NCBI RefSeq assembly: GCF_028583725.1
Contig: NZ_CP110680.1
Coordinates: 3,658,001-3,722,000 of the forward strand
Origin: Cellulomonas fimi
GTDB lineage: Bacteria > Actinomycetota > Actinomycetes > Actinomycetales > Cellulomonadaceae
Length of the DNA stretch: 64,000 nucleotides
Direction: 5' to 3'
The first letter of the stretch is position 1, and the number at the start of each line of letters is the position of its first letter. The position numbers and the translations under genes were made by a program. The notes under the pieces are model-generated. The model did no database searches. It was given only the letters and a program-made list of their open reading frames with translations, and had not been told where the DNA came from. Shown here piece after piece: positions 53,176 to 61,743 of the stretch.

Positions 53176-54169
53176 CGAGCTCGTCCTCCGCGTCGCGCCG
53201 GATCACGATCTGGCCGCTCTCCTCCAGGCGACGGATCACCTGGACGATGGCCGCGCGCGCGTCCTCGACGAGCGAGAGGCGCACGGGGCCGAGCAGCTCG
53301 ATCTCCTCCAGCAGGTTCTCCCGCGCCCGCTCGGACAGGTTCCGCATGACGGTCTCGCGGACCCCGTCGCTGACGCCCTTGAGCGCGACGGACAGCTGGG
53401 CGGTCTCGACCTGGCGCAGCACGAGCTGCATCGCGCGGTCCTCGAGCAGCGTGATGTCCGCGAACACGAACATGCGGCTGCGGACCTCCTCCGCGAGCTC
53501 CTCGTCACGTGCGGCCAGGCCCTCGAGGATGACCTTCTCGGTGCCGGGGTCGGCGCGGTTGATGATCTCGACGAGCGGCTGGACGCCGCCGACCGCGGCG
53601 AAGTCGTTGGCCTGCAGGACGCTCGACGCCTTGCGCTGCAGCGTCTCCGCGATGACCTGCACGACGTCCGGCGACGCGCGCTCCATGAGCGCGATGCGGT
53701 GCGCGATGTCCGCCTGCAGCTCGGGGTCGAGGCCCGCGAGGATGATGCCCGCGTGGTCGGGCTTGAGGTGCGCGAGCACGAGCGCGATGGCCTGCGGGTG
53801 CTCGCTCGACAGCAGCGAGACGACCTGGCGCGCGTCGGCGTGCTGGAGGAACTCGAACGGCTGCCCCTGCATCGTCGTCTGGAGGCGCTCGAGCACGTCG
53901 GCGGCCTGCTCGGCGCCGAGCGACGCGACCAGCAGGTGCTGCGCGAGACCCATGCCGCCGCCGACGCCGGGTCCGACGACGGACACGGCGTGGAACTCCT
54001 CGAGGACCTCGTCGGCGAGCCGCTGGTCGACGCGCTCGAGCCGCAGGATCTCGGCGGTGAGCTCCTCGATCTCGGACACGTCGAGCTGCGCCATGACGCG
54101 CGCCGCCCGGTCGCGTCCGAGCTGCAGCAGCAGCATGGCCGCCTTCTGGGTGCCGGTGAGCGGGGCCAT
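53168..54169 (-). CDS. fliG: Flagellar motor switch protein FliG
   Basis: A 333-residue rotor protein of the C-ring that couples to the stator. The conserved LTGTQKAAMLLLQLGRDRAA start, SSEHPQAIALVLAHLKPDHAGIILAGLDP and FVFADITLLEDRAMQLVLRQVETAQLSVALKGVSDGV with VMRNLSERARENLLEEIELLGPVRLS are unmistakable. Charged torque residues on the last helices are preserved. ATG overlaps the fliF stop (TGATG). Confidence 0.96.
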   Translation of the reverse strand: MAPLTGTQKAAMLLLQLGRDRAARVMAQLDVSEIEELTAEILRLERVDQRLADEVLEEFHAVSVVGPGVGGGMGLAQHLLVASLGAEQAADVLERLQTTMQGQPFEFLQHADARQVVSLLSSEHPQAIALVLAHLKPDHAGIILAGLDPELQADIAHRIALMERASPDVVQVIAETLQRKASSVLQANDFAAVGGVQPLVEIINRADPGTEKVILEGLAARDEELAEEVRSRMFVFADITLLEDRAMQLVLRQVETAQLSVALKGVSDGVRETVMRNLSERARENLLEEIELLGPVRLSLVEDARAAIVQVIRRLEESGQIVIRRDAEDELVA

Positions 54170-55779
54170 CAGCGGCGTCCCGCCGGGGTCGCGGTGCCGA
54201 GCCAGCCGCGCAGGAGGTCCGCGACCTCCTGCGGCTGCTCGTCGGCGAGCGCGGAGATCTCGGCACGCTTGCGCGACACCGGGTCGGGCTCGGTGGGCAG
54301 CGGGCCGGCCGGCAGCTCGGGCAGGGCGTCCTCGGGGAGGCCCTCGAGCGCGAGGCGCGTGTCGTCGTCGAGGACCGGCTGGAGCGCGCCCAGGTCGATC
54401 GCCGTGCGGCGGGCCTTGCGCGAGCGCCGCGTCATGCCGATCGCGACCGCCAGCAGCAGCGCGAGCACGACAGCGCCGATCGCGGCCTGCTGGATGAGCG
54501 ACCGCTGCTCGGCGGCCTTCGCGGCGGCGTCCGCCGCGGCGAGCGCCTCGCCCGCGGCCTCGGCCTGCGTCGTGTCGAACGGCACGGCCTGGACGGCGAC
54601 GGTGTCGCCGCGCTCCGCGTCGATGCCCGCGGCGGCCGCGATCGTGTCGCGCAGCTCCGCGAGGTCGATCGGCGCTGCGGCCTTCTCGTCCAGCACGACC
54701 GCGACGGACTGCCGCTCGATCGCGCCCGGGCCCTGCTGCACGCGCTCGGTGGTCTTGTTGACGGCGTTGGTGCGGTCCTCGGTCGTCGACTCGTACGAGC
54801 CGGACCCGTCCGCCCCGTCGCCGCCCGGCACCTGGATGTTGTCCGGGCCGAGCACGCCGGCGGCACCCGACGCGGCCCCGCCCTCGTACTTCTCGGTCGT
54901 CGTCGAGGACGCGAGCGGCGGGGTGTCGGGCGTCGCCGCGAACTCCTCGGTGGTCCGGTCGGTCTGGCTCTGGTCGACCTCGGCGGTCACCGTGACGGCG
55001 GACTTCCCGGGGCCGACGACGCGGTCGAGCAGCGCCTGCACCGACGCGGCGACGCGCGCCTCGTAGTCGCTCGCCTGCTGTCCGCCGAGGCCGCCCGTCG
55101 TGCCGGTGCCGACCGCGGACAGGACCTCGCCCGTCGAGTCGACGACGGCCACGTCGGTGGGCTTCATGCCGTCGATGCCGGCGGAGACGAGGTGCACGAT
55201 CGCCTGCACCTGGTCGACGGACAGCGACGTGCCGGGACGGGTGCGGACGAACACCGACGCGGTCGGGTCGGCCTTCTCGGAGACGAACACCGAGTCCTCG
55301 GGCAGCGCGAGCTTCACGGTCGCGGACTCGACGCCGTCGATCGCGCCGATCGTGCGGGCGAGCTCGCCCTCGAGCGCGCGCTGGTACGTCGTCTGCTGCT
55401 GGAACTCGCTCGACGTCATGGGCATCTCGTCGAGCAGCGAGTAGCCGCCGCCGTCCGCGTTCGTCGGCAGGCCGGCCGCCGCGAGCTTGATGCGCTGGTC
55501 GTAGAGCGACTTCTCGGGGACCAGGACCGTCGAGCCGCCGTCGGCGAGCTGGTACTGCACGCCGTCCGCGGTGAGCTGGTCGACGACCGCGGAGGCGTCC
55601 GCCCCGGACAGGCCCGTGAACAGCGGGCTCAGCGTCGGGCGCGACAGCCACGTGGAGAGCGCGAACGCGCCCAGCACGAGCACGGCGACGCCGATGATCG
55701 CGAGCGTGCGCTGCGCGAGCGAGAACTGCTTGACGGCCCCCGTGAGACGGTCCACGGCGGCCTGCACCTGGGCGGGCAT
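54169..55779 (-). CDS. fliF: Flagellar MS-ring protein FliF
   Basis: A 536-residue membrane protein with a transmembrane helix near residues 26-46 (LAIIGVAVLVLGAFAL) and another near 425-445 (AAIGAVVLALLLAVAIGM). The secretin-like domains include STVLVPEKSLYDQRIKLAAAGLP, ALEGELARTIGAIDGVESATVKLALPEDSVF and VDSTGEVLS. It forms the MS ring in the cytoplasmic membrane. The ATG overlaps the fliE stop (TGATG), and the C-terminus binds FliG. Confidence 0.95.
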   Translation of the reverse strand: MPAQVQAAVDRLTGAVKQFSLAQRTLAIIGVAVLVLGAFALSTWLSRPTLSPLFTGLSGADASAVVDQLTADGVQYQLADGGSTVLVPEKSLYDQRIKLAAAGLPTNADGGGYSLLDEMPMTSSEFQQQTTYQRALEGELARTIGAIDGVESATVKLALPEDSVFVSEKADPTASVFVRTRPGTSLSVDQVQAIVHLVSAGIDGMKPTDVAVVDSTGEVLSAVGTGTTGGLGGQQASDYEARVAASVQALLDRVVGPGKSAVTVTAEVDQSQTDRTTEEFAATPDTPPLASSTTTEKYEGGAASGAAGVLGPDNIQVPGGDGADGSGSYESTTEDRTNAVNKTTERVQQGPGAIERQSVAVVLDEKAAAPIDLAELRDTIAAAAGIDAERGDTVAVQAVPFDTTQAEAAGEALAAADAAAKAAEQRSLIQQAAIGAVVLALLLAVAIGMTRRSRKARRTAIDLGALQPVLDDDTRLALEGLPEDALPELPAGPLPTEPDPVSRKRAEISALADEQPQEVADLLRGWLGTATPAGRR

Positions 55780-56087
55780 CAGGCCTGCATCCTCATGATC
55801 TCGGTGAACGCCTCGACGGCCTTGTTGCGCACGGCCGCCGTGAGCTCGAGCGCGGTCGACGCCTGCGCGGACGCGATCGTGTAGTCGTGCACGTCGTCGA
55901 GGTCACCCGTGACGGCACGCACGGCGAGCTCGTTCGACGTCGACTGCAGCTGCTGCAGGTTCTCGATCGAGCCGAGGATGCCGGCGAACTGCGCACCGGC
56001 GGCCGGGTCGGCGGCGGTCGCGGCGCGCGTCGCGTCGAGCGCACCGGTGGGGAGCACCCCCGTCACGGGGGTCACGGCGAAGGTCAT
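55779..56087 (-). CDS. fliE: Flagellar hook-basal body protein FliE
   Basis: A 102-residue protein with a Pro/Ala-rich N-terminal part and the FliE helices SIENLQQLQSTSNELAVRAVTGDLDDVHDYTIASAQASTALELTAAVRNKAVEAFTEIMRM, a clear match. It joins the MS ring to the rod. The ATG at 56087 overlaps the flgC stop (TGATG); a GTG one codon upstream is less likely. Confidence 0.93.
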   Translation of the reverse strand: MTFAVTPVTGVLPTGALDATRAATAADPAAGAQFAGILGSIENLQQLQSTSNELAVRAVTGDLDDVHDYTIASAQASTALELTAAVRNKAVEAFTEIMRMQA

Positions 56088-56485
56088 CACTGCCGTCCGA
56101 TCTGCAGGGCCGCCTGGTAGGTCTCGCGCGCCCGGTCCACGACCGTGGCGTTCGCCTGGTAGCCGCGCTGGGCCATGATCAGCTGGGTCATCTGGCTCGA
56201 CATGTCGATGTCGGGGTACCGGACGTAGCCGTCCTCGTCGGCCAGCGGGTTCGACGGCTCGTACACGAGGCGGCCCTCGGCGCTGCCCTCGACGATGCCG
56301 GCGACCTGCACGCCCTGGTTCTCCCCCGCGCTCTCCGCGGCGACGACGTACTTGGCGCGGAACGCGTCCTCCGACGTGGGCCGGACGGTGTTGAGGTTCG
56401 CGAGGTTGTCGCTCACGGCGTCGAGCCACTTGCGGTGGACGGTCAGGCCCGTGGAGGCGATCCCGATCGCTCCGAAGATCGTCAT
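56087..56485 (-). CDS. flgC: Flagellar basal-body rod protein FlgC
   Basis: A 132-residue rod protein. N-terminal ASTGLTVHRKWLDAVSDNLANLNTV and C-terminal VRYPDIDMSSQMTQLIMAQRGYQANATVVDRARETYQAALQIG are FlgC-specific. Exported and assembled in the proximal rod. The ATG overlaps flgB's stop by one base. Confidence 0.95.
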   Translation of the reverse strand: MTIFGAIGIASTGLTVHRKWLDAVSDNLANLNTVRPTSEDAFRAKYVVAAESAGENQGVQVAGIVEGSAEGRLVYEPSNPLADEDGYVRYPDIDMSSQMTQLIMAQRGYQANATVVDRARETYQAALQIGRQ

Positions 56486-56832
56486 CAGCTGGTCCTCATG
56501 GCGGTGCGGACGGACGAGAACTGGCCCGAGACCGCCTGGGTCGCGAGCTGGTAGCGCAGGTTGGTGTCGATGTTGAGCAGCGTCTCGGCGTCGAGGTTGA
56601 CGTTGTTGCCGTCCTCGCGGGTGGGCTCGAGCGACCGGTGCGTCGTCGCCTGCACGGCACCGTCGCCGTGCGCGACCGCGCGGGTCAGCTCGTCCTCGAA
56701 CCGCACGCGACGGGCCTGGAACCCGGGGGTCTGGATGTTCGCGACGTTGTCGGCGATGGCGCGCTGGCGCAGCGCGAGGCCGTCGAGCGCGCTGTTGAGC
56801 GCGACGGAGCTCACGGAGTCGAACAGACCCAT
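56485..56832 (-). CDS. flgB: Flagellar basal-body rod protein FlgB
   Basis: A 115-residue rod protein: LDGLALRQRAIADNVANIQTPGFQARRVRFEDEL is the N-terminal rod motif, and NLDAETLLNIDTNLRYQLATQAVSGQFSSVRTAM the C-terminal one. First gene of the twelve-gene rod/export/hook operon. The ATG has GGAGAGG upstream. Confidence 0.94.
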   Translation of the reverse strand: MGLFDSVSSVALNSALDGLALRQRAIADNVANIQTPGFQARRVRFEDELTRAVAHGDGAVQATTHRSLEPTREDGNNVNLDAETLLNIDTNLRYQLATQAVSGQFSSVRTAMRTS

Positions 56833-56886
56833 GACAGGTACACCTCTCCCGAGGACGGGTGGGGCGGCCGATCCGTGGCCTGTTGC

Positions 56887-56906
56887 GTGAGCGAATCCTT
56901 GCTCAC
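56887..56906 (-). other. Hairpin in the flgB upstream region
   Basis: A 6-bp inverted repeat, GTGAGC and GCTCAC, with an eight-base loop 55 bases upstream of the flgB start. It is the only structure I see in the 135-base gap between the fliT-like gene and flgB, which should hold the operon promoter. It could be part of a leader structure or a regulator site. Confidence 0.3.
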
Positions 56907-56967
56907 TCCCCCCATCGACCGGGCCTCCAGGCCGATGAGAGGTTTCAGGACTGGCGAACGGGTGACA

Positions 56968-57324
56968 TCACGCCTGGGCGTCGACGTACACGGGGAGGTC
57001 GGGGCGACCGGGGCGCAGCGCGTCGGCCGCGACGAGGTGGCGGCGGCTGCGCACGAGCGCCTCCGCGGTGCGGCGGGCGACGTCGAGCTGGCGGTCGAGC
57101 AGCGCCTGGCCGCGCGCCTCCAGCGAGACGGGCAGGGCACCCAGGTCGCGCGGCGGCTGCCAGACGGCGGACCGCGCGACGTCCTCGACCGACGCGAGGT
57201 GGGCCGTGCGGAGCAGCTCCTCCGCGGCGGCGACGTCGACCTCGAGCGCGTCGAGCGCGCGGACCCACGCGGCGTGGAAGTCCGTCGCGGGCGTGCCGGC
57301 CGCGCCGGCCGCCGGGGCGAGCAT
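56968..57324 (-). CDS. Flagellar operon protein of unknown function (FliT-like position)
   Basis: A 118-residue, mostly helical, soluble protein, starting one base after the fliS stop, in the place of the filament-cap chaperone FliT. The sequence (TDFHAAWVRALDALEVDVAAAEELLRTAH and EARGQALLDRQLDVARRTAEALVRSRRHLVAADAL) has heptad-like spacing, but I cannot match it to a known family with confidence. It probably acts as a chaperone or regulator for FliD or FliS; this is from position only. Confidence 0.7.
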   Translation of the reverse strand: MLAPAAGAAGTPATDFHAAWVRALDALEVDVAAAEELLRTAHLASVEDVARSAVWQPPRDLGALPVSLEARGQALLDRQLDVARRTAEALVRSRRHLVAADALRPGRPDLPVYVDAQA

Positions 57325-57325
57325 G

Positions 57326-57769
57326 TCAGCCGACGCCGAGCAGGCCGACCGCGGTCGCGGTCTCCAGCGCGGGCGCGTCCGCCGGGGTGGGGACCGGCAC
57401 GTGCGCGAGCGAGCGCGCCGCCTCGTGCCAGGCCTCCGCGAGCGGCTCGATGAGCGCGCGGCAGGACGTCGTGAGCTCGACGTCCCCGCGCGACCCGGCG
57501 CGGATCAGCTCGCCCAGCAGGAACCGGTAGATCGCCATGAGCTGCGGCCCGCCGTCCCAGGCGTCCTCGTCGAGGCTGACGATGAGCTCGGCGACGATCT
57601 CCTGCGCGTGCTGCAGGTGGCCGCGGCCCGTGACGACGTCGCCGGCCTCGAACGACTCGACCGCGCGGTCGACGTCGACCAGCATCCGGTCGTAGAGCAT
57701 CGTGAGCAGGCGCGCGGGTCCGACCGTGGCGACCGCGTCGGCCACGTACCGCGAGCGGATGTCAGGCAT
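57326..57769 (-). CDS. fliS: Flagellin chaperone FliS
   Basis: A 147-residue helical export chaperone that binds the C-terminus of flagellin. RYVADAVATVGPARLLTMLYDRMLVDVDRAVESF and IVAELIVSLDEDAWDGGPQLMAIYRFLLGELIRAG are FliS family blocks. Follows fliD by 23 bases; the FliT-like gene follows after one base. Confidence 0.93.
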   Translation of the reverse strand: MPDIRSRYVADAVATVGPARLLTMLYDRMLVDVDRAVESFEAGDVVTGRGHLQHAQEIVAELIVSLDEDAWDGGPQLMAIYRFLLGELIRAGSRGDVELTTSCRALIEPLAEAWHEAARSLAHVPVPTPADAPALETATAVGLLGVG

Positions 57770-57792
57770 GAGGGACGACCTTCCGGTGGGCG

Positions 57793-59151
57793 TCAGGAGC
57801 TCGAGGACGCGGACAGGGACGAGAGCTGGCCGGCGAGCCAGCTCGACTGCGACTGCAGGTTGGACAGCGTGACCTCGAGCGCGGAGTACGTCTTCTGCAG
57901 GCCCTCGCGGCGCAGCTCGAGACGCCGGTCCCACGCGTCGATCTGGGTGCCGAGGCTCTTGACGAGGTCCTGCTGGCCCGTGATCTTGCGCGTCAGCGTG
58001 CCGTCGACCTTGTCGGAGGCCTCGCCCGCGACGTCCGCGACCCGCTGCGCGAGGCCCGAGACGACCCTCTGGACCTTGTCCGGGTCGGCGGTGAGCGCGG
58101 CCTGGAACTTCTTCTCGTCGAACGTGAAGGTGCCGTCGCGGCCGATCGTGATGCCGACCTCGGACGGGGACACGCCGTCGACGGGGTACGACGCGGCGGA
58201 CTGGAGCTGCTGCCGGAGCCCGCGGACGGCGGAGTCGCCGCTGAACAGGCCGCCGGAGATCACCGTCCGGCCGTCGCTGTCGGTCGTCGTCGACGTCGCC
58301 GTGCGGGACGTGATCTCGGACAGCACGACGCCCAGCGAGCCGACGAGCCCGGAGGCGAGCGACGTGAGCGCCGCGGTGTCCCGGCTGACGGTCAGCGTGA
58401 CCGGGTCGGCCTCGACCTTGGAGACCGTGATCGACGTCCCGGCGAGGACGTCGGAGAACGTGTTGGTGGACGACGTGACCGTCTGCTCGGCGCCCGCGAT
58501 GCCGGCCCACAGGGTGATCTCGGCGTCCTTCGCGGCGCGCGTCTCGGTGAGCGCGACCGCGGTCGCGGTGCTGCCCTCGACCTCGGCCTTCGTCCCGGCG
58601 AAGACCTCGAACGCGTGGGCCTCGCCCGACTCGGCGGAGGTGAGCTGCAGGCGCGTCGTGCCGCCCGCCGTGACGGCGACCGCGTTGACGCCGGCCTTCG
58701 ACGCGGTGATCGCGCGCGCGGTGGCGGCGGCGTCCGCGCCGACGACGACCTCGGTGAGGGTGCCGTCGGGGGCCTTGAAGGTGAGGGTGCTGCCGGCGGC
58801 GGGGAGCGTGCCGTAGGCCGGGGTCAGGGAGACCTGGCTCGCGGCGAGCGCGTCGACCCGGAAGGTCAGCTCGGTGGGCGTGCTGCCCGTGGTCGTCGTC
58901 GCGGTGACGGACGTCGCGGACGCGGTCGCCTTCGTCGCTCCCCACGAGGTCGCGGTGGCGGCCTTGGTCGCGGCGTCCTTGAGCGACGACACCTTGGTGT
59001 TGAGCGACTGCAGCGCGGTGACGAGGCTCGTGGTCGCGGTCTGCTTGGACTTCAGCAGCGCCTGCGGCGCGGCCTCGACCTGCATGAGCTGGTTGATGAG
59101 GTCGGTCGTCTGGAGTCCGGAGACCAGGCCGTCGATGCCCATCGTCGCCAT
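57793..59151 (-). CDS. fliD: Flagellar filament cap protein FliD
   Basis: A 452-residue cap protein. The N-terminal FliD_N block IDGLVSGLQTTDLINQLMQVEAAPQALL and the C-terminal FliD_C region (SPSEVGITIGRDGTFTFDEKKFQAALTADPDKV, then LQKTYSALEVTLSNLQSQSSWLAGQLSSL) are clear. The variable middle is Thr/Ala/Val-rich, as usual. I took the ATG at 59151 with GGAGCG upstream; 32 further upstream codons are open but Arg-rich and implausible. Head of the fliD-fliS-fliT-like unit. Confidence 0.93.
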   Translation of the reverse strand: MATMGIDGLVSGLQTTDLINQLMQVEAAPQALLKSKQTATTSLVTALQSLNTKVSSLKDAATKAATATSWGATKATASATSVTATTTTGSTPTELTFRVDALAASQVSLTPAYGTLPAAGSTLTFKAPDGTLTEVVVGADAAATARAITASKAGVNAVAVTAGGTTRLQLTSAESGEAHAFEVFAGTKAEVEGSTATAVALTETRAAKDAEITLWAGIAGAEQTVTSSTNTFSDVLAGTSITVSKVEADPVTLTVSRDTAALTSLASGLVGSLGVVLSEITSRTATSTTTDSDGRTVISGGLFSGDSAVRGLRQQLQSAASYPVDGVSPSEVGITIGRDGTFTFDEKKFQAALTADPDKVQRVVSGLAQRVADVAGEASDKVDGTLTRKITGQQDLVKSLGTQIDAWDRRLELRREGLQKTYSALEVTLSNLQSQSSWLAGQLSSLSASSSS

Positions 59152-59214
59152 GCGTCGTCGCTCCGCTCGTCGTCGGGCCCGTCGGGCCCGGGGGGTCGTG
59201 CTCGTGCTGAGGCG

Positions 59215-59250
59215 CCGGTGGCGGGCGGCTGGTGGGCCGCCCGCCACCGG
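59215..59250 (-). terminator. Terminator of fliC
   Basis: A perfect 15-bp stem, CCGGTGGCGGGCGGC against GCCGCCCGCCACCGG, with loop TGGTGG, about 50 bases beyond the flagellin stop codon. Confidence 0.82.
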
Positions 59251-59300
59251 AGCGCTCTAGGTGGTGGCCGTCCCCGGTCGGGGGGTGGTCACCGGGTGGA

Positions 59301-60410
59301 TCACCGCAGGAGGGACAGGACGCCCTGGGGGATCTGGTTGGCCTGCGCGAGCATCGCCGTGCCGGCCTGCGACAGGATCTGCGCGCGGGTGAAGGAGACC
59401 ATCTCCGACGCCATGTCGGTGTCGCGGATGCGGGACTCCGACGCGGACAGGTTCTCGACCGAGACGTTGATGTTCTTGATCGTGTGCTCGAACCGGTTCT
59501 GCAGCGCACCGAGGTTGGCACGAGCGGTCGACACGTCGCCGATCTGCTGGTCGATCGTGTTGATCGCGGCCTGCGCGCCGGTGTGCGACGAGAAGTCGAG
59601 CGCACCCGCCGCACCGGTGCCGGCGGACGTGCCGGTGCCGGTCACGGTGACCGCGGAGGACGAGTTCTTCGACGTGACGACGAGCTGGCCGTTCGTGTTC
59701 ACCGCCGCGTTGAAGTTGGCGGCGAAGCCCGAGTCGCTGTTGAGCGTCGTCGCGAGGTCGCCCGCGGTGCGGGTCGCGTCGACCGCACCCGTCGCGACCG
59801 TCACGTCCACGCCGTCCTGCGAGAAGACGACGTCACCGGTCACGGTGGCGGCGTCGACCGCACCCGTGAGGGCGTAGCGGCCCGTGGTGAGCGCGTCCGC
59901 CACGGCCGTCACGTCGGCCGACGAGAGGTCGACGGCGATCCGGCTGTTGAGGTCGCCGTCCGCGCCGACCTGGAAGTTCAGCGTGCCCGCGCCGTTGAGG
60001 AGCTTGGTGCCGTTGAAGTTCGTGGCGTCGGCGATGCGGCTGAGCTCCTCGCGGAGCTGCGTGGCCTCGGCGTTGATGTTGGTCCGCGCCTCGGCGTTGT
60101 TCGAGTCGTTCGCCGCCTGCACGCCCAGGTCGCGCATGCGCTGCAGGATGGAGTGGACCTCGGTCAGGGCGCCCTCAGCCGTCTGCACGACCGAGATGCC
60201 GTCCTGGGCGTTGCGCGCCGCGACCTTGAGGCCGCCGACCTGCGAACGCAGACCCTCGGAGATGGCCAGACCGGCCGCGTCGTCCGCCGCACGGTTGATG
60301 CGGAAGCCCGACGACAGCTTCTCGAGCGACTTGCCGAGGTCGTTCTGGGTGTTCGAGAGGTTGCGGTAGGCGTTGACCGCGGCGATGTTCTGGTTGATCG
60401 AGAGACCCAT
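59301..60410 (-). CDS. fliC: Flagellin
   Basis: A 369-residue filament subunit. The conserved N-terminal D0/D1 region (SINQNIAAVNAYRNLSNTQNDLGKSLEKLSSGFRINRAADDAAGLAISEGLRSQ) and C-terminal region (RANLGALQNRFEHTIKNINVSVENLSASESRIRDTDMASEMVSFTR, ending QANQIPQGVLSLLR) flank a Thr/Val/Ala-rich central surface domain. The ATG has AGGAGG about ten bases upstream. It is monocistronic, with a probable sigma-28 promoter and a strong terminator. Confidence 0.97.
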   Translation of the reverse strand: MGLSINQNIAAVNAYRNLSNTQNDLGKSLEKLSSGFRINRAADDAAGLAISEGLRSQVGGLKVAARNAQDGISVVQTAEGALTEVHSILQRMRDLGVQAANDSNNAEARTNINAEATQLREELSRIADATNFNGTKLLNGAGTLNFQVGADGDLNSRIAVDLSSADVTAVADALTTGRYALTGAVDAATVTGDVVFSQDGVDVTVATGAVDATRTAGDLATTLNSDSGFAANFNAAVNTNGQLVVTSKNSSSAVTVTGTGTSAGTGAAGALDFSSHTGAQAAINTIDQQIGDVSTARANLGALQNRFEHTIKNINVSVENLSASESRIRDTDMASEMVSFTRAQILSQAGTAMLAQANQIPQGVLSLLR

Positions 60411-60466
60411 GGTTCTCTTCCTCCTTGATTCGGGTCCTGAGCGGCCCATCCGTGGGCACACCCTGC

Positions 60467-60493
60467 AGATCGGCGGGTCCGGGCGGTCGGTGA
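60467..60493 (-). promoter_or_regulatory. Probable sigma-28 promoter of fliC
   Basis: On the reverse strand TCAC, 15 bases, then GCCGATCT, which resembles the sigma-28 consensus (TAAA-N15-GCCGATAA). The same TCAC-N15-GCCGAT layout occurs upstream of flgN. It lies about 57 bases before the flagellin ATG. Confidence 0.6.
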
Positions 60494-60501
60494 GGGATTG
60501 T

Positions 60502-60519
60502 GTCGAGGAATTTCTCGAC
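60502..60519 (-). terminator. Hairpin between fliA and fliC
   Basis: GTCGAG and CTCGAC with a six-base loop GAATTT, just after the fliA stop codon and before the fliC promoter. A weak terminator or a regulatory stem. Confidence 0.35.
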
Positions 60520-60549
60520 GTCCCCCGGCCGGCGCCCGGCCGCCGAGGA

Positions 60550-61446
60550 TCAGGCGCCGCGCAGACGCGCCGCGACGGGGGTCCCGTCGGGCGCGGCGAC
60601 GACGTCGCGCTGGGTCGGCACGCCCGACAGCCGGTCGGCGGTCGGGATCGACGTGACGAGCGCGGCGCGCGCGGCGACGGCGGCGAAGTAGGACTGACGG
60701 CGGCGCTCGGCGACGCCGTCGGCGCGCTCGGGCGCGGGCACGAGGTCGGGGTCGAGGCCGGCGTTCATGCCGTCACGCAGCAGGCCGAGGGCCTCGGTGC
60801 GGAGCTGGCTGATGCGCGACTGCGTGACGCCGAGCTCGGCGGCGAGGTCGGCGACGCTGCGGTCCTGGAGGAACAGGCCCTCGATCACGGTGCGCAGGCG
60901 GTCGGGCAGCGTGACGACGGCGGCGCGCAGCCAGCGGTGGCGCTCGTCGGCGAGGACGCTCTCCTCGGGCGTGGGCTCGCGGTCGACGACGAGGTCGGCG
61001 ACGGTGCCCTCGGTCGCGTCCATCGACAGGACGCGACGCTCGGCGTCGCGGGTCGCGTCGTCGACGGCCCGGACGTCGACGCCCATGGCGTGCGCGAGCT
61101 CCTCGCGCGTCGGCTTGCGCTTGAGCACGCTCGTGAGCCGCTCGGTGGTCGCGGCGAGCTCGCGGACGCGCTGCCGGGCGCCGCGCGACGCCCAGTCCAT
61201 CGACCGCAGCTCGTCGACGAGCGCGCCCTTGATGCGCAGCGACGCGTAGCGGGCGAACGGCACCCCGGTGGCCGGGTCGTACGCCTGGGCGGCGAGCACC
61301 AGCGCGAGGCTGCCGGCCGACGCGAGCTCGTCGCGCGACACGGTCGGGGGGACGCGGTGCAGCATCTCGCTGACCGCGTACCCGACGAGGGGCAGGTGCG
61401 TCGTGACGAGCTCGTCGGTCGCCGCTGTGTTGTTGCTCACCTGCAC
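60550..61446 (-). CDS. fliA: Flagellar sigma factor FliA/WhiG (sigma-28) with C-terminal extension
   Basis: A 298-residue sigma-70-family factor of the FliA/WhiG branch: region 2 has YASLRIKGALVDELRSMDWASR, region 3 VRELAATTERLTSVLKRKPTREELAHAMGV, and region 4 DRSVADLAAELGVTQSRISQLRTEAL. It should drive fliC and the flgN-flgK-flgL unit. After region 4 there is a C-terminal tail of about 75 residues (GMNAGLDPDLVPAPERADG and later AARLRGA), not found in typical FliA. Start is GTG at 61446 or the in-frame GTG at 61440. Divergent from flgN. Confidence 0.92.
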   Translation of the reverse strand: MQVSNNTAATDELVTTHLPLVGYAVSEMLHRVPPTVSRDELASAGSLALVLAAQAYDPATGVPFARYASLRIKGALVDELRSMDWASRGARQRVRELAATTERLTSVLKRKPTREELAHAMGVDVRAVDDATRDAERRVLSMDATEGTVADLVVDREPTPEESVLADERHRWLRAAVVTLPDRLRTVIEGLFLQDRSVADLAAELGVTQSRISQLRTEALGLLRDGMNAGLDPDLVPAPERADGVAERRRQSYFAAVAARAALVTSIPTADRLSGVPTQRDVVAAPDGTPVAARLRGA

Positions 61447-61478
61447 TCGTTCGGCCCAGGTGCCAGCACCCTTGAGTC

Positions 61479-61579
61479 ACGTTTCACGCTTCACCCATGA
61501 CTGGACGCGCGTTCAGGTCGAGGGCCGTCCCATTCGCCCCGGCGAGTCCTGGGGAAACGTTTCACGACGACGTTTGACC
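61479..61579. repeat. Repeated ACGTTTCACG motif between fliA and flgN
   Basis: ACGTTTCACG occurs at 61479-61488 and 61557-61566, with a variant ACGTTTGACC at 61570-61579. The second copy lies in the palindrome GAAACGTTTC. They sit in the 374-base divergent region and may be sites for a regulator of the flagellar regulon. No other gene is seen in the gap. Confidence 0.4.
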
Positions 61580-61743
61580 AGGTCGGCATGTGACGTGCAT
61601 CACACTCGAATGGTCGCGCGGGAGTTTTCGGACGCTTCCCGGCGCACCGGACGCGCGCGTCCGGAACCGCTTCGACGACACGCCCGTCACCTTCCTGTGT
61701 GACAGCGCTCCCACCACCGTCCAGGCGATCTGCCGCGAACTCG

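Noticed and set aside
56833..56967. c-di-GMP-I riboswitch before flgB
   Set aside because: A few words such as CACGCA are reminiscent, but the conserved core and paired stems cannot be laid out. Only a six-bp hairpin is seen.
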